Part shown: positions 8,480-15,928 of the stretch, in pieces
How the letters are laid out: every line of letters starts with the position of its first letter
How positions within the stretch are numbered: the stretch's first letter is position 1
NCBI GenBank assembly: GCA_027486155.1
Contig: JAIXPR010000137.1
Coordinates: 1 to 17,545 of the forward strand
Direction of reading: 5' to 3'
Origin: Pseudomonadota bacterium
GTDB taxonomy: Bacteria > Bdellovibrionota_C > UBA2361 > OMII01
DNA: 17,545 nt
Program-made: the position numbers and the translations under genes
Notes under the pieces: generated by a model
What the model saw: the letters and a program-made list of their open reading frames with translations, nothing else
What the model was told of the DNA's origin: nothing
The model's database searches: none

Positions 8480-8788
8480 ATGCGGAGCTCCCTCTTCCTT
8501 CCCTCTTTGATACTTCCGGTTGTCCTGTTCTTTCTGCCAACCTATGAAGCCCCTGAGGCGAAAGCGACTACCTCCTCATTCGCCAAGACAATAAGCCCGG
8601 ACTCGTTAACAGCAACGGTTAATGCATCTCGAATCTGCAGCTTGGGCGCGGATAGTTTACGAGGGAACTCCCTCCTTGAGGTCGCAGACTCTCCTCTCCT
8701 CGCGAAATTTCACGAACACGTGAGGGTTAGGAGCTGTTCATCAGAGAGTTTGAAGCCCCTCGATGGGGCACTGTGCGCGCTACCGTGA
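8480..8788 (+). CDS. Possible small secreted protein, 102 aa
   Basis: The N-terminus has a basic start and a hydrophobic core (LFLPSLILPVVLFFLP, about residues 5-20) followed by EAPEAKA at about 23-29, a plausible signal peptide and cleavage site. The remainder is Ser/Leu-rich with a few cysteines and no motif I know. There is no ribosome binding site before the ATG at 8480 and no operon partner. It may be a chance ORF; the signal-like start is the main argument in favour. Confidence 0.35.
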   Translation: MRSSLFLPSLILPVVLFFLPTYEAPEAKATTSSFAKTISPDSLTATVNASRICSLGADSLRGNSLLEVADSPLLAKFHEHVRVRSCSSESLKPLDGALCALP

Positions 8789-8929
8789 GCTGACCAACCG
8801 AGTTCTCAGCTAGTCGACTCTGGTCATGTGTGTCCGCAAACCATCCACCTAACACCGATTGAGATATTCCGCTTGTCGAGAGCCCTCTAGGGCATTATGA
8901 AGGGAGGTAGGTTTTCCCTCTAAGCGACC

Positions 8930-8968
8930 GTTTCAAAGAGCAGAGAGCTCCGAGGCTCTCTTTGAGAC
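8930..8968 (+). promoter_or_regulatory. Imperfect hairpin upstream of the TlpA-like gene
   Basis: gtttcaaagag (8930-8940) pairs with ctctttgagac (8958-8968), giving an 11-bp stem with one G-U pair around a 17-nt loop that can form a small internal stem. No T-run follows, so it is not a clear terminator. It lies about 60 bp before the ATG at 9028 and could act in the leader of that transcript or end an upstream one. Confidence 0.4.
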
Positions 8969-9027
8969 ATGAGGGCATAACCGGTCCTTCTCCGCTTCGG
9001 CGAAGGGCGTGTGTACGAGGTACTCTC

Positions 9028-9600
9028 ATGATCAGCCACCGTTCCGTTCCAAGACTTCTTGCCTCTATAATTATCGGTGCTGTGGCCACCGTAACCATCG
9101 GGTGCGCCTCATCGAGCGCTCCACGCAACCCGAATCAAGAAGGGCTTCAGGAGGTTCTCCAAGCTGAGTTTGTGACCCTGGATGGTTCTCGGGAGCGCCT
9201 CGCGAACTTTAGCGGAAAGATTGTACTACTCCACTTCTTCGCCTCGTGGTGTCCTGACTGCACAGCCGAAGCCCCCTCACTTCGAAATCTCGATCTGGCG
9301 CTGAAGGGCTCAGACTTCCAGATAATCGGTGTGGCTATCGACGATGACCCCTTTGAAGCCCGTGGCTTCGCCGCGAGGATGCGACTTCCATTCCCTGTTA
9401 TCTTGGATACTCAGGGTGAACTAAAGCGATACTTCTCAGTCAGAGAGGTTCCCACCACTATGTTCCTTGACCGAATGGGAGTGCCGGTGACGTTCCAGGA
9501 TCCCGAGACCGGAGCGCCCACCGCGAAGCTGAGCGGCGCCCGACGATGGGATACCGATAGACCCGTCGAGATGATAGCGGGCATGATTGAGGCGAGATAA
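9028..9600 (+). CDS. TlpA/ResA-like thioredoxin-fold lipoprotein, 190 aa
   Basis: This is a predicted envelope thiol-disulfide protein facing the periplasm. From the ATG at 9028 the N-terminus has a hydrophobic segment (LLASIIIGAVATVTIGC, about 10-26) ending in a TIGC lipobox, so Cys26 should be lipidated. The thioredoxin active site is WCPDC with cysteines 75 and 78, inside FFASWCPDCTAEAP. The VPTT at 141-144 supplies the usual cis-proline. Length and order fit the AhpC/TSA-Redoxin-TlpA superfamily. A TTG at 8962 would extend the frame by 22 residues, but the ATG has a GAGG about 8 nt upstream and starts the signal directly. Family members reduce cytochrome-c or other periplasmic thiols; the partner here cannot be told. 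The gene converges on isocitrate dehydrogenase. Confidence 0.88.
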   Translation: MISHRSVPRLLASIIIGAVATVTIGCASSSAPRNPNQEGLQEVLQAEFVTLDGSRERLANFSGKIVLLHFFASWCPDCTAEAPSLRNLDLALKGSDFQIIGVAIDDDPFEARGFAARMRLPFPVILDTQGELKRYFSVREVPTTMFLDRMGVPVTFQDPETGAPTAKLSGARRWDTDRPVEMIAGMIEAR

Positions 9601-9623
9601 GCCCAAGTATCCTGACAAATACG

Positions 9624-9659
9624 AAGGCCCTGAAAAGCTGATACGCTCTTCAAGGCCTT
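9624..9659. terminator. Shared terminator hairpin between convergent genes
   Basis: aaggccctgaaaagc (9624-9638) pairs with gctcttcaaggcctt (9645-9659), a 15-bp stem with two mismatches and a 6-nt loop. It lies between the stops of the TlpA-like gene and isocitrate dehydrogenase, as expected of a bidirectional terminator. The right arm ends in ctttg and there is no long T-tract on either strand. Confidence 0.6.
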
Positions 9660-9682
9660 TGTAGTGGGCGCGAATCCTTTCC

Positions 9683-10915
9683 TTAGTGCGCAATCCTGTT
9701 GGAGAGGTTTTGCGCGATCACATCGAGGAACTGCTCCGTGCTCAAGTAATGCTCACGCTTAAGGTCATCTCCGTAGATGCAGAGCGCGAGATCCTTTGTC
9801 ATCTTACCGCTCTCAACAGCGTCAACACACACCTCCTCAAGGGCGTTCGCGAAACTCACCAGGGCGTGGTTTCCGTCGAACTGTCCCCGGAACTTGAGTC
9901 CCGTTGTCCACGCGAAGATCGAGGCGATCGGATTAGTCGAGGTCTCCTTACCCTGCTGGTGAAGACGATAGTGCCGGGTCACGGTGCCGTGAGCCGCTTC
10001 CGCCTCTATCGTTCGACCATCCTCAGTCATAAGAACCGAGGTCATCAAACCGAGCGATCCGAAACCTTGCGCAATAGAGTCGGACTGCACATCCCCATCG
10101 TAGTTCTTACAAGCCCAGAGGAATCCTCCCTTTGACTTCATCGCGTACGCGACCATGTCGTCGATCAGACGGTGTTGGTACTCAATACCAGCCTTCTCAA
10201 AGGCGGTCTTGAACTCAGCTTCGTATACCGCTTGGAAGATATCCTTGAAACGTCCATCGTACGCTTTAAGGATCGTGTTCTTTGTGGAGAGATAGGTCGG
10301 TAACTTCTTCGCGAGGCCGTAGTTCAAGCAGCTACGCGCGAAGCTTTGAATCGACTCATCGAGGTTGTACATCCCCATCGCGACGCCGCTGCTAGGGAAA
10401 TCGAAAACTTCGTACTCAATCGGCTGTCCGCCATCAGCTGGCTGGAACTTCATCGTCAGCTTTCCTTTTCCTGGAACCTTGAAGTCCGTCGCCCGGTACT
10501 GGTCGCCAAACGCGTGACGACCAACAACTATCGATTGGGTCCAGTTAGGAACGAGGCGAGGAACGTTCTTACAGATGATCGGCTCACGAAACACCGTACC
10601 GCCGATGATGTTGCGGATCGTGCCGTTCGGGGACTTCCACATCTTCTTAAGTTTAAACTCTTTTACTCGCTCCTCATCGGGAGTGATCGTGGCGCACTTA
10701 ATACCAACGCCATACTCCTTGATAGCCTCAGCGGAATCGATCGTGACCTGGTCGTTGGTCGCGTCACGGTTCTCAATCGAAAGATCGAAATACTTAATGT
10801 CGATATCAAGGAATGGGAGGATGAGCTTCTCGCGGATATATTGCCAGATGACGCGGGTCATCTCGTCGCCATCAAGCTCCACTACGGGATTTTCAACGTG
10901 AATTTTTACTGTCAT
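9683..10915 (-). CDS. icd: NADP-dependent isocitrate dehydrogenase, 410 aa
   Basis: Catalyses oxidative decarboxylation of isocitrate to 2-oxoglutarate with NADP+ in the TCA cycle. Length and sequence match the homodimeric eukaryote-type family (about 400-410 residues), not the E. coli type. Visible motifs: KSPNGTIRNI at 94-103 (substrate Ser95, Asn97, Arg101), further substrate arginines at 110 and 133, Tyr140, Lys213, IDDMVAY at 251-257 with metal-binding Asp253, and the metal-ligand region NYDGDVQSD at 271-279. The cofactor loop AAHGTVTRHYR lies at 307-317, its basic residues fitting NADP rather than NAD. The ATG at 10915 follows AGAGG about 5 nt upstream. The gene stands alone, convergent with the TlpA-like gene and divergent from glmU. 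The call is secure. Confidence 0.97.
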   Translation of the reverse strand: MTVKIHVENPVVELDGDEMTRVIWQYIREKLILPFLDIDIKYFDLSIENRDATNDQVTIDSAEAIKEYGVGIKCATITPDEERVKEFKLKKMWKSPNGTIRNIIGGTVFREPIICKNVPRLVPNWTQSIVVGRHAFGDQYRATDFKVPGKGKLTMKFQPADGGQPIEYEVFDFPSSGVAMGMYNLDESIQSFARSCLNYGLAKKLPTYLSTKNTILKAYDGRFKDIFQAVYEAEFKTAFEKAGIEYQHRLIDDMVAYAMKSKGGFLWACKNYDGDVQSDSIAQGFGSLGLMTSVLMTEDGRTIEAEAAHGTVTRHYRLHQQGKETSTNPIASIFAWTTGLKFRGQFDGNHALVSFANALEEVCVDAVESGKMTKDLALCIYGDDLKREHYLSTEQFLDVIAQNLSNRIAH

Positions 10916-11158
10916 AAAGCCTCTCTAAGGTGCCCTGTATAATTAGCAAGGAAGTGGGGTGGGTAAAAGGGTCTCGATACCGAATCTATCCTATCTGTGA
11001 CGGGAGCCCGCGGATCCTCCTAAAATACCGGGATTTCTCCCCCTTTAGGAGTCGAGACAACCTCCCACGCGGGAGTGTGTTTCCCGAGAGGACGCGTGTC
11101 GAGGGAATAACTCAGGGCATGTTTCTCATACCGAGACCGTGCTAGCGTACGAGGCACT
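10916..11158. other. Divergent intergenic region, icd-glmU
   Basis: These 243 bp contain no convincing ORF and should carry promoters for both genes. A perfect TATAAT lies on the plus strand at 10939-10944, without a recognisable -35. A small hairpin, ctccc-acgc-gggag (11062-11075), is followed by tgtgttt. GAGG at 11151-11154 is the ribosome binding site for glmU. I cannot assign transcription starts. Confidence 0.5.
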
Positions 11159-12571
11159 ATGGATACGATTTGTTGCATTATTTTGGCGGCTGGAGCCGGA
11201 AAACGAATGGGCGGCGACCTCCCCAAGGCCGTAACCCAGACCCGCGAAAAAGCCCTCATCGACCATCTGCTTGACGCGGTAGCCCCGCTCAAGCCCTCCC
11301 GAACCATCGTCGTAGCGGGTCACAAACAGGAAGTTTTAAAGTCATACCTTGCGACGAGCACTAGCTCCAAGGGGCACGCCATCGAGATAGCGATTCAGGA
11401 CGAACAGCTCGGAACGGGCCATGCGGTCAAATGCGCCCTCCCCGCTCTCCAAGGCTTCACTGGCACCGTTCTGATCACCTACGCCGATCACCCGCTGTTT
11501 ACGGCCGAGACCTTAAAGCTCTTCACCCAGTACCACTCCTTTAAGAAAGCCACCCTCACCATGCTCTCCTTCAAGGCCCCGCCACCAAACGGCTACGGGA
11601 AGGTTATCCGTGATGGAAAGGGACAGGTCATCCGTATCACCGAGGCTAAGGATTGTAATCCCGAGGAAGCGCTCATCCCCGAGGTGAACTCCGGGTTCTA
11701 CGCGGTCGACTCGTCTTTTCTTAAACCAGCCGTTGAGTCCCTGACAAACTCCAACGCCCAGGGCGAGTATTACCTCACCGATATCGTCGAGAAAGCGTGC
11801 AAAGAGGGACAAACGGTTACCGCTTTTCCGCTCGCCGATGCCTCAGAAGCGGCGGGCGTAAACAACCCGTACGAACTCTCTCTTGTGAACGATATCCTCG
11901 CTCAGCGGCATATTAAGCGACTGCAGCTTGAAGGGGTATCCTTCGCCGATCCGAAGAGCTGCTTTCTCGATGCCTCTGTTACGATAGCGTCAGGCGCTCA
12001 CATAGGGCCAAACGTCCAACTTCGAGGCGCTACGACTATCGGCGCTGATGTTGTTGTTGAGGGCACCGCGATCATTAAAGATTCCTCGATCGCCAGTAAC
12101 GCGATTATTAAACTTGGCTCCCACGTGGAGAGCTCCTCCATCGGAAAACACTCGACCGTCGGACCGTTCGCCCATGTGCGACCTGGGTCAAAGATCGGGG
12201 AACACTGTCGCATCGGTAATTTTGTTGAGACGAAGAACGCGACGTTGCGCGATGGAGCGAAAGCGTCACACCTGACCTACCTCGGCGATTGTGTTGTTGG
12301 AGAAAACACCAACATCGGCGCCGGAACGATCACCTGCAACTACGATGGATACAACAAGGCGACAACAACGATAGGAAAAGATGTCTTTATCGGCAGTAAC
12401 TCAGCTCTCGTAGCTCCCATTACGGTCGGCGATGGCGCTCTCATAGCGGCTGGATCGGTCATTACTCGTGACGTTCCCGCTGACGCGCTTGGACTCGGAC
12501 GAGCTCGACAGGAGAACAAGGAGCATTGGGCGAAAGAGCGCCGGAAGGTGCTGGAGAGCGGCAAAAGATAG
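11159..12571 (+). CDS. glmU: Bifunctional GlmU: GlcNAc-1-P uridylyltransferase / GlcN-1-P acetyltransferase, 470 aa
   Basis: Makes UDP-N-acetylglucosamine, the precursor of peptidoglycan and lipid A, in two steps: acetylation of glucosamine-1-P, then uridylyl transfer. The N-terminal nucleotidyltransferase has ILAAGAGKRMGGDLPK at 8-23, QLGTGHAV at 83-90, the metal Asp at 110 (within TYADHP), GYG at 145-147 and EVNSGFY at 175-181. From about 262 on, hexapeptide repeats form the left-handed beta-helix acetyltransferase, with HLTYLGD at 371-377 (His371 corresponds to the E. coli catalytic His) and IGAGTITCNYDGYNK at 386-400. Length suits the family (E. coli 456). ATG at 11159 follows GAGG with a short 4-nt spacer. 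The ADHP around the metal Asp differs from the common GDVP/GDTP. A terminator overlaps its stop. Confidence 0.97.
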   Translation: MDTICCIILAAGAGKRMGGDLPKAVTQTREKALIDHLLDAVAPLKPSRTIVVAGHKQEVLKSYLATSTSSKGHAIEIAIQDEQLGTGHAVKCALPALQGFTGTVLITYADHPLFTAETLKLFTQYHSFKKATLTMLSFKAPPPNGYGKVIRDGKGQVIRITEAKDCNPEEALIPEVNSGFYAVDSSFLKPAVESLTNSNAQGEYYLTDIVEKACKEGQTVTAFPLADASEAAGVNNPYELSLVNDILAQRHIKRLQLEGVSFADPKSCFLDASVTIASGAHIGPNVQLRGATTIGADVVVEGTAIIKDSSIASNAIIKLGSHVESSSIGKHSTVGPFAHVRPGSKIGEHCRIGNFVETKNATLRDGAKASHLTYLGDCVVGENTNIGAGTITCNYDGYNKATTTIGKDVFIGSNSALVAPITVGDGALIAAGSVITRDVPADALGLGRARQENKEHWAKERRKVLESGKR

Positions 12572-12577
12572 CCGCTC
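12556..12577 (+). terminator. Intrinsic-like terminator overlapping the glmU stop
   Basis: gagcggc (12556-12562) and gccgctc (12571-12577) form a perfect 7-bp stem with an 8-nt loop, followed by atccttcttt. The glmU TAG (12569-12571) lies in the loop and the first base of the right arm, so the coding end is part of the terminator. Confidence 0.65.
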
Positions 12578-12711
12578 ATCCTTCTTTGACAAACCCCGCA
12601 ATTCAGTCCGAGAGTACGAGAGAGCAGTAAAAAGTCATAGGGGGATGACCGCCCCCATGTCGACATCACCGATATATCGTTACTCTGATTTCCTATTTCA
12701 CGAGGGGGAAT

Positions 12712-12945
12712 ATGGTCAAAGTACGTCTCGGTCAGTGTGGCATCTGTGTCCATTTCGGAGAGCATCATCAAGAAACTGACGTCCTCAATCGCATTCGAAC
12801 GACCCAAGAGGCGCCCGAGTCTATCGTTGAGGAGTGCGGACATCCCCTTCATGAGAAGTTGCGCCTTCGAGTGACCGCGGTGAGTGGCTGTGATGGTTTT
12901 GAGTCAGCCGTGTCAGCTCAGCAACAGGGTGGCATAGCGCCATAG
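12712..12945 (+). CDS. Small four-cysteine protein, putative metal binding, 77 aa
   Basis: A short protein with four cysteines: CGIC (C9, C12), C42 in EECGHPLH and C60 in SGCDGFE. Histidines at 14, 18, 19, 44 and 47 lie nearby. The spacing suggests a single zinc or iron site joining an N-terminal CxxC to two later cysteines, but this is inference. There is no signal peptide or membrane segment, so it is probably cytoplasmic. The ATG at 12712 has a strong GAGGGGGAA immediately upstream, the best ribosome binding site in the window, which supports expression. I have the impression that proteins with CxxCxHF, ECGHP and VSGCDGFE occur in other phyla, but cannot name a family. It lies alone downstream of the glmU terminator and converges on mnmG. 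Confidence 0.75.
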   Translation: MVKVRLGQCGICVHFGEHHQETDVLNRIRTTQEAPESIVEECGHPLHEKLRLRVTAVSGCDGFESAVSAQQQGGIAP

Positions 12946-12993
12946 TTTACGCGCGAACGACCGCTGTAACTTCAGGCGCTGAGGGCTAAAATC

Positions 12994-13008
12994 TCCTATT
13001 TGCTAGGA
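12994..13008 (-). terminator. Weak hairpin just after the mnmG stop
   Basis: Read on the minus strand, tccta-gcaaa-tagga directly follows the TGA of mnmG and is followed by gatttt. The stem is only 5 bp, so this is a weak terminator candidate. Confidence 0.35.
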
Positions 13009-14922
13009 TCAGGGGTGAGAGCAAGCCGGGGCATCAACTCCGAATTTACCCTCACGATATCGCTTTAGGTACATCGCGATAATCGAGATTGTCGCCGGAG
13101 TCATTCCAGAGATCCGCGAAGCTTGTCCAATTGAAGCGGGTCGATGCTTATTAAGTTTATCAACAGCCTCTCGACGCAGTTGCTTTATCTGATCGTACGG
13201 GAAGTCCGAGGGGATCATCTCCGACTCGATCTTCTTCAGATGTCGAACTTCGTCCTCCTGGCGATCGAGGTATCCCCTGAACTTAAACTCAATTTCGACA
13301 GCAGCCCGAAGGTCCGTTGAGAGCTCTTCGTTGTACGGAAACTGCTCCAAGATATCATCAAGGGAGAGCTGCGGTCGTTTCACAAGTTGGGCCAAAGAGG
13401 CTCGGTCTTTGAGGGTCGCGGTCCCTTTTTGTTCGAGCCACGAGTTAATTGGTTCGGTCGGTTTCGCGTAAGTTGTGGAGAGCCACGTGGTCGCGCGTTC
13501 GTACGCGTTCTGTCGTTCCTCAAAAGCTTCGCGTTGCTCTTCGTTCAGTAATCCATAACTCAAGGCGATCGGGCAGAGACGCGCGGCGGCGTTGTCCTCA
13601 CGAAGGATCAGGCGATACTCGGCGCGCGATGTGAACATACGGTACGGCTCATCCACCCCGTTCGTGGTGAGGTCGTCGGTCATGACTCCGATGTACCCTT
13701 GGCCGCGCGTGATGATGAGCGGCTCTTTACCAAGAACTTTTAAAGCGGCATTCGCGCCAGCGATGAGTCCTTGAGCGCCCGCTTCCTCGTAGCCACTCGT
13801 GCCGTTTATCTGCCCCGCGAGATAGAGACCCGAGACCCCTTTGGTTTCATAGGTCGGAAGGAGCTCTCGCGGATCCACGAAGTCATACTCAACCGCGTAA
13901 CCGGGCGCTAGGAACTCAACATTCTCAAGTCCCTTAATCTTGCGGATGAACGATTGCTGAATATCAAACGGCAATGAAGTGGAGATTCCGTTCGGGTACA
14001 CGATGTCCGAGGTAAACCCCTCAGGCTCAAGGAATACTGGATGACTCTTCTTGTCAGCAAATCGAAAAACCTTATCCTCGATCGATGGGCAGTATCGAGG
14101 GCCGCCAGATTGGATCTGCCCATTGAACATGGGGCTGTGCTCCCGATTATCCCGTATGAGGTCGTGAATCGCCTCATTAGTTGTGGTCTGCCAACACGAG
14201 ATCTGTTGTCGATTGATTGATTTCGTCAAGAAAGAGAACGGCGGTGGTGGCGTATCCCCGGGGTGCTCAACTAATCCCTCAAAATTGATCGTTGATCGGC
14301 GGAGGCGTGGAGGAGTTCCTGTCTTAAGGCGCCCGAGGGAGAATCCAAGGGAACGAAGCGAATCACTGAGATCGTTTGAAGCTTTGTCACCGAGACGTCC
14401 GCCTTGACTCTGCGATGGGCCGGTATGCATCAATCCGCGCAGGAAGGTGCCTGTCGTCAGCACAACACCAGCCGCCTGCAGGTAAGAGCCATCTGAAAGA
14501 CGAACACCGACAACGCGGTTGCCCTCTACCTCAACCGACGCGGCCTCTCCCTCAACGATCGTCAGGTTAGGCACTCCCGTAAGGAACCGCTGAACCCACC
14601 CCTTGTAGAGGTCTCGGTCCGCTTGAGCGCGGGTTGCCTGAGCAGCCGCCCCTTTGCTGGAATTCAAAGTTTTAAACTGAATGCCCGTCGCGTCGATAGC
14701 TCGTCCCATAAGGCCACCGAGAGCGTCGAGCTCCTTCACAAGGTGTCCCTTACCGACTCCGCCTATAGCGGGATTGCACGACATCTGACCGATACCGTCC
14801 CGGCGCAACGAAACGAGGACCGTCGGCACCCCAGCTCGCGCTGAAGCGTAGGCAGCCTCGATCCCGGCATGCCCCCCTCCCACAACCACAATTTGACGTA
14901 CGGTAGAACAACTCATCAGCAC
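13009..14922 (-). CDS. mnmG: MnmG (GidA), tRNA U34 carboxymethylaminomethyl synthesis enzyme, 637 aa
   Basis: FAD enzyme that, with the GTPase MnmE, installs the carboxymethylaminomethyl group on uridine 34 of certain tRNAs. The N-terminus has the FAD-binding IVVVGGGHAGIEAA (11-24). MSCNPAIGGVGKGHL lies at 47-61, with Cys49 matching the redox cysteine region. TGTFL is at 157-161, GRLKTGTPPR at 197-206, GPRYCPSIEDKV at 274-285 with Cys278, YPNGISTSLP at 309-318, AGQINGTSGYEEA at 369-381 and PYRMFTSRAEYRL at 426-438. The C-terminal helical region (about 540-637) binds MnmE and tRNA in homologues. Length fits (E. coli 629). Position 14922 is a GTG; an ATG two codons later (14916) is equally possible, and neither has a strong ribosome binding site. 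No mnmE or rsmG is next to it here. Confidence 0.97.
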   Translation of the reverse strand: MLMSCSTVRQIVVVGGGHAGIEAAYASARAGVPTVLVSLRRDGIGQMSCNPAIGGVGKGHLVKELDALGGLMGRAIDATGIQFKTLNSSKGAAAQATRAQADRDLYKGWVQRFLTGVPNLTIVEGEAASVEVEGNRVVGVRLSDGSYLQAAGVVLTTGTFLRGLMHTGPSQSQGGRLGDKASNDLSDSLRSLGFSLGRLKTGTPPRLRRSTINFEGLVEHPGDTPPPPFSFLTKSINRQQISCWQTTTNEAIHDLIRDNREHSPMFNGQIQSGGPRYCPSIEDKVFRFADKKSHPVFLEPEGFTSDIVYPNGISTSLPFDIQQSFIRKIKGLENVEFLAPGYAVEYDFVDPRELLPTYETKGVSGLYLAGQINGTSGYEEAGAQGLIAGANAALKVLGKEPLIITRGQGYIGVMTDDLTTNGVDEPYRMFTSRAEYRLILREDNAAARLCPIALSYGLLNEEQREAFEERQNAYERATTWLSTTYAKPTEPINSWLEQKGTATLKDRASLAQLVKRPQLSLDDILEQFPYNEELSTDLRAAVEIEFKFRGYLDRQEDEVRHLKKIESEMIPSDFPYDQIKQLRREAVDKLNKHRPASIGQASRISGMTPATISIIAMYLKRYREGKFGVDAPACSHP

Positions 14923-14962
14923 GTTAGGTCCGTTTTTCGATCCCGAGGAAAGAATAATTACA

Positions 14963-14990
14963 TTAATACTTTTAGGCGCTTACGCCTCAA
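14963..14990 (-). promoter_or_regulatory. Candidate sigma-70-like promoter for mnmG
   Basis: On the minus strand, TTGAGG (14985-14990) and TATTAA (14963-14968) are 16 bp apart, each matching consensus at 4 of 6 positions. They lie about 40 bp before the mnmG start in the most AT-rich part of the gap. A small inverted repeat, aggcg-ctta-cgcct (14974-14987), fills the spacer and might be an operator. This is a pattern match only. Confidence 0.35.
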
Positions 14991-15076
14991 CAATTCGACC
15001 AAAGGTCCCCTTCCAAGGCCATCTCGGGAACCCTTTCCGTCATACCCCTCATCTGCATGTAAGAGATACCAGTTTG

Positions 15077-15088
15077 TGAGGTACCTCA
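15077..15088. promoter_or_regulatory. 12-bp perfect palindrome tgaggtacctca
   Basis: A perfect palindrome 21 bp before the transglycosylase ATG, in the divergent gap with mnmG. Its position would suit an operator, but a chance restriction-site-like palindrome is also possible. Confidence 0.4.
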
Positions 15089-15090
15089 AT

Positions 15091-15105
15091 CCGCCTTACC
15101 GGCGG
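15091..15105 (+). promoter_or_regulatory. Hairpin overlapping the ribosome binding site of the transglycosylase
   Basis: ccgcc (15091-15095) pairs with ggcgg (15101-15105), loop ttacc. The right arm runs into GGAGAG directly before the ATG at 15110, so folding could hide the ribosome binding site if that ATG is used. The spacing from GGAG to the ATG is short. Confidence 0.35.
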
Positions 15106-15109
15106 AGAG

Positions 15110-15874
15110 ATGTTTAAAGGTACGGCGAGAGCCGATATGAAGAAAGTAGTTACCCTTTCCAAGTCCGCAACCCTCCGAAGCCTCCTCAACGCCGTAGCGA
15201 AGGGTGCCGGAGTAGTCTCCTACGTTACCCTGGTTTTCCTTTTGACTCAAAAAAACGTTGAGAACCAGGCTGCCGAGCAGGCCAAGGCCGAACTGGCGAG
15301 CACCGCCCGTCTGCAGGAGATGAAGGCGATGAGACGGGTTCAACAAGCTGGATTTGTGTCCAAAATCATTAGGTTACATAACCCTACCAAACAGAACACT
15401 CAAAACCTCGCGGAGATTATCGTCGACGAAAGCGAGAAGGCTGGGTACGACCCCCTCTTTGTGGCCGCCGTTATCAAATCCGAAAGCATGTTCCGCCATA
15501 GCGCCACCTCAGCCCGCGGAGCAAAGGGGCTTATGCAGCTCATGCCCTCCACCGGAAAGTATATCTCAGAGCGTGAGAAGATCGCCCTCAAACGAACAGA
15601 GGATCTTCACGACCCAGTGACCAATATCAAACTGGGCATCGCGTACCTGAAGTATCTCGACCAAAAATTTAAAGGCAACCGTGAGCGCGTGCTGATCGCG
15701 TACAACTGGGGACCATCAAACGTAGTCCTTTCCATGCGTAGGGGCGCTAAGCCTCCGACGCAGAGCCTACAATACGCGAAGACGATCCTTTCAGCGCACA
15801 GCAAGTGGGAGAGCGAGTTCTCGAATAATGCCAACGCTGCGGACGTAATTGCTCCGTCCTCAATGGTTGGTTAA
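15110..15874 (+). CDS. Membrane-anchored lytic transglycosylase, SLT domain, 254 aa
   Basis: Cleaves the MurNAc-GlcNAc bond of peptidoglycan, forming 1,6-anhydro ends. Residues about 26-46 (AVAKGAGVVSYVTLVFLL core) form a single N-terminal membrane anchor or uncleaved signal. A charged, Ala/Glu-rich helical spacer spans about 50-80. The SLT (goose-lysozyme-like) domain runs from about 100 to 230: VIKSESMF with catalytic Glu125, SARGAKGLMQLMPSTG at 134-149, DPVTNIKLGIAYL at 168-180 and AYNWGPSNV at 197-205. The usual AYNAGP carries Trp here. There are two starts: ATG 15110, with GGAGAG close upstream, and ATG 15137, which gives MKKVVTLSKS and a more usual lead. I keep 15110 but the choice is open. 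The product should face the periplasm. It is divergent from mnmG and convergent with the MutY-like gene. Confidence 0.92.
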   Translation: MFKGTARADMKKVVTLSKSATLRSLLNAVAKGAGVVSYVTLVFLLTQKNVENQAAEQAKAELASTARLQEMKAMRRVQQAGFVSKIIRLHNPTKQNTQNLAEIIVDESEKAGYDPLFVAAVIKSESMFRHSATSARGAKGLMQLMPSTGKYISEREKIALKRTEDLHDPVTNIKLGIAYLKYLDQKFKGNRERVLIAYNWGPSNVVLSMRRGAKPPTQSLQYAKTILSAHSKWESEFSNNANAADVIAPSSMVG

Positions 15875-15908
15875 GAACGTATCGCTCTAACGACCTAAAG
15901 CCGCCTTG

Positions 15909-15925
15909 GCCGGCATCGTTCCGGC
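15909..15925 (+). terminator. Possible terminator hairpin downstream of the transglycosylase
   Basis: gccgg (15909-15913) pairs with ccggc (15921-15925) around a 7-nt loop, 35 bp after the stop. The outer bases ccgcc (15901-15905) and ggcgg (15924-15928) could pair instead. No T-run follows, so terminator function is uncertain. Confidence 0.3.
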
Positions 15926-15928
15926 GGG

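Noticed and set aside
8962..9027. 22-residue N-terminal extension of the TlpA-like protein from a TTG
   Set aside because: It would put a polar, basic stretch before the signal sequence and overlaps the hairpin; the ATG at 9028 has a ribosome binding site and starts the lipoprotein signal directly.
9683..10942. Long plus-strand ORFs (for example 10346-10942, 198 codons)
   Set aside because: They are antisense to the clearly recognised isocitrate dehydrogenase and show no protein family features.
12586..12591. Perfect TTGACA as the promoter of the small cysteine protein
   Set aside because: No acceptable -10 box lies 16-18 bp downstream, so the hexamer alone is not enough.
12640..12656. ggggg/ccccc hairpin (loop atgaccg) as a terminator
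   Set aside because: The stem is 5 bp with mismatched flanks and no T-run, and the glmU terminator upstream already explains transcript ending.
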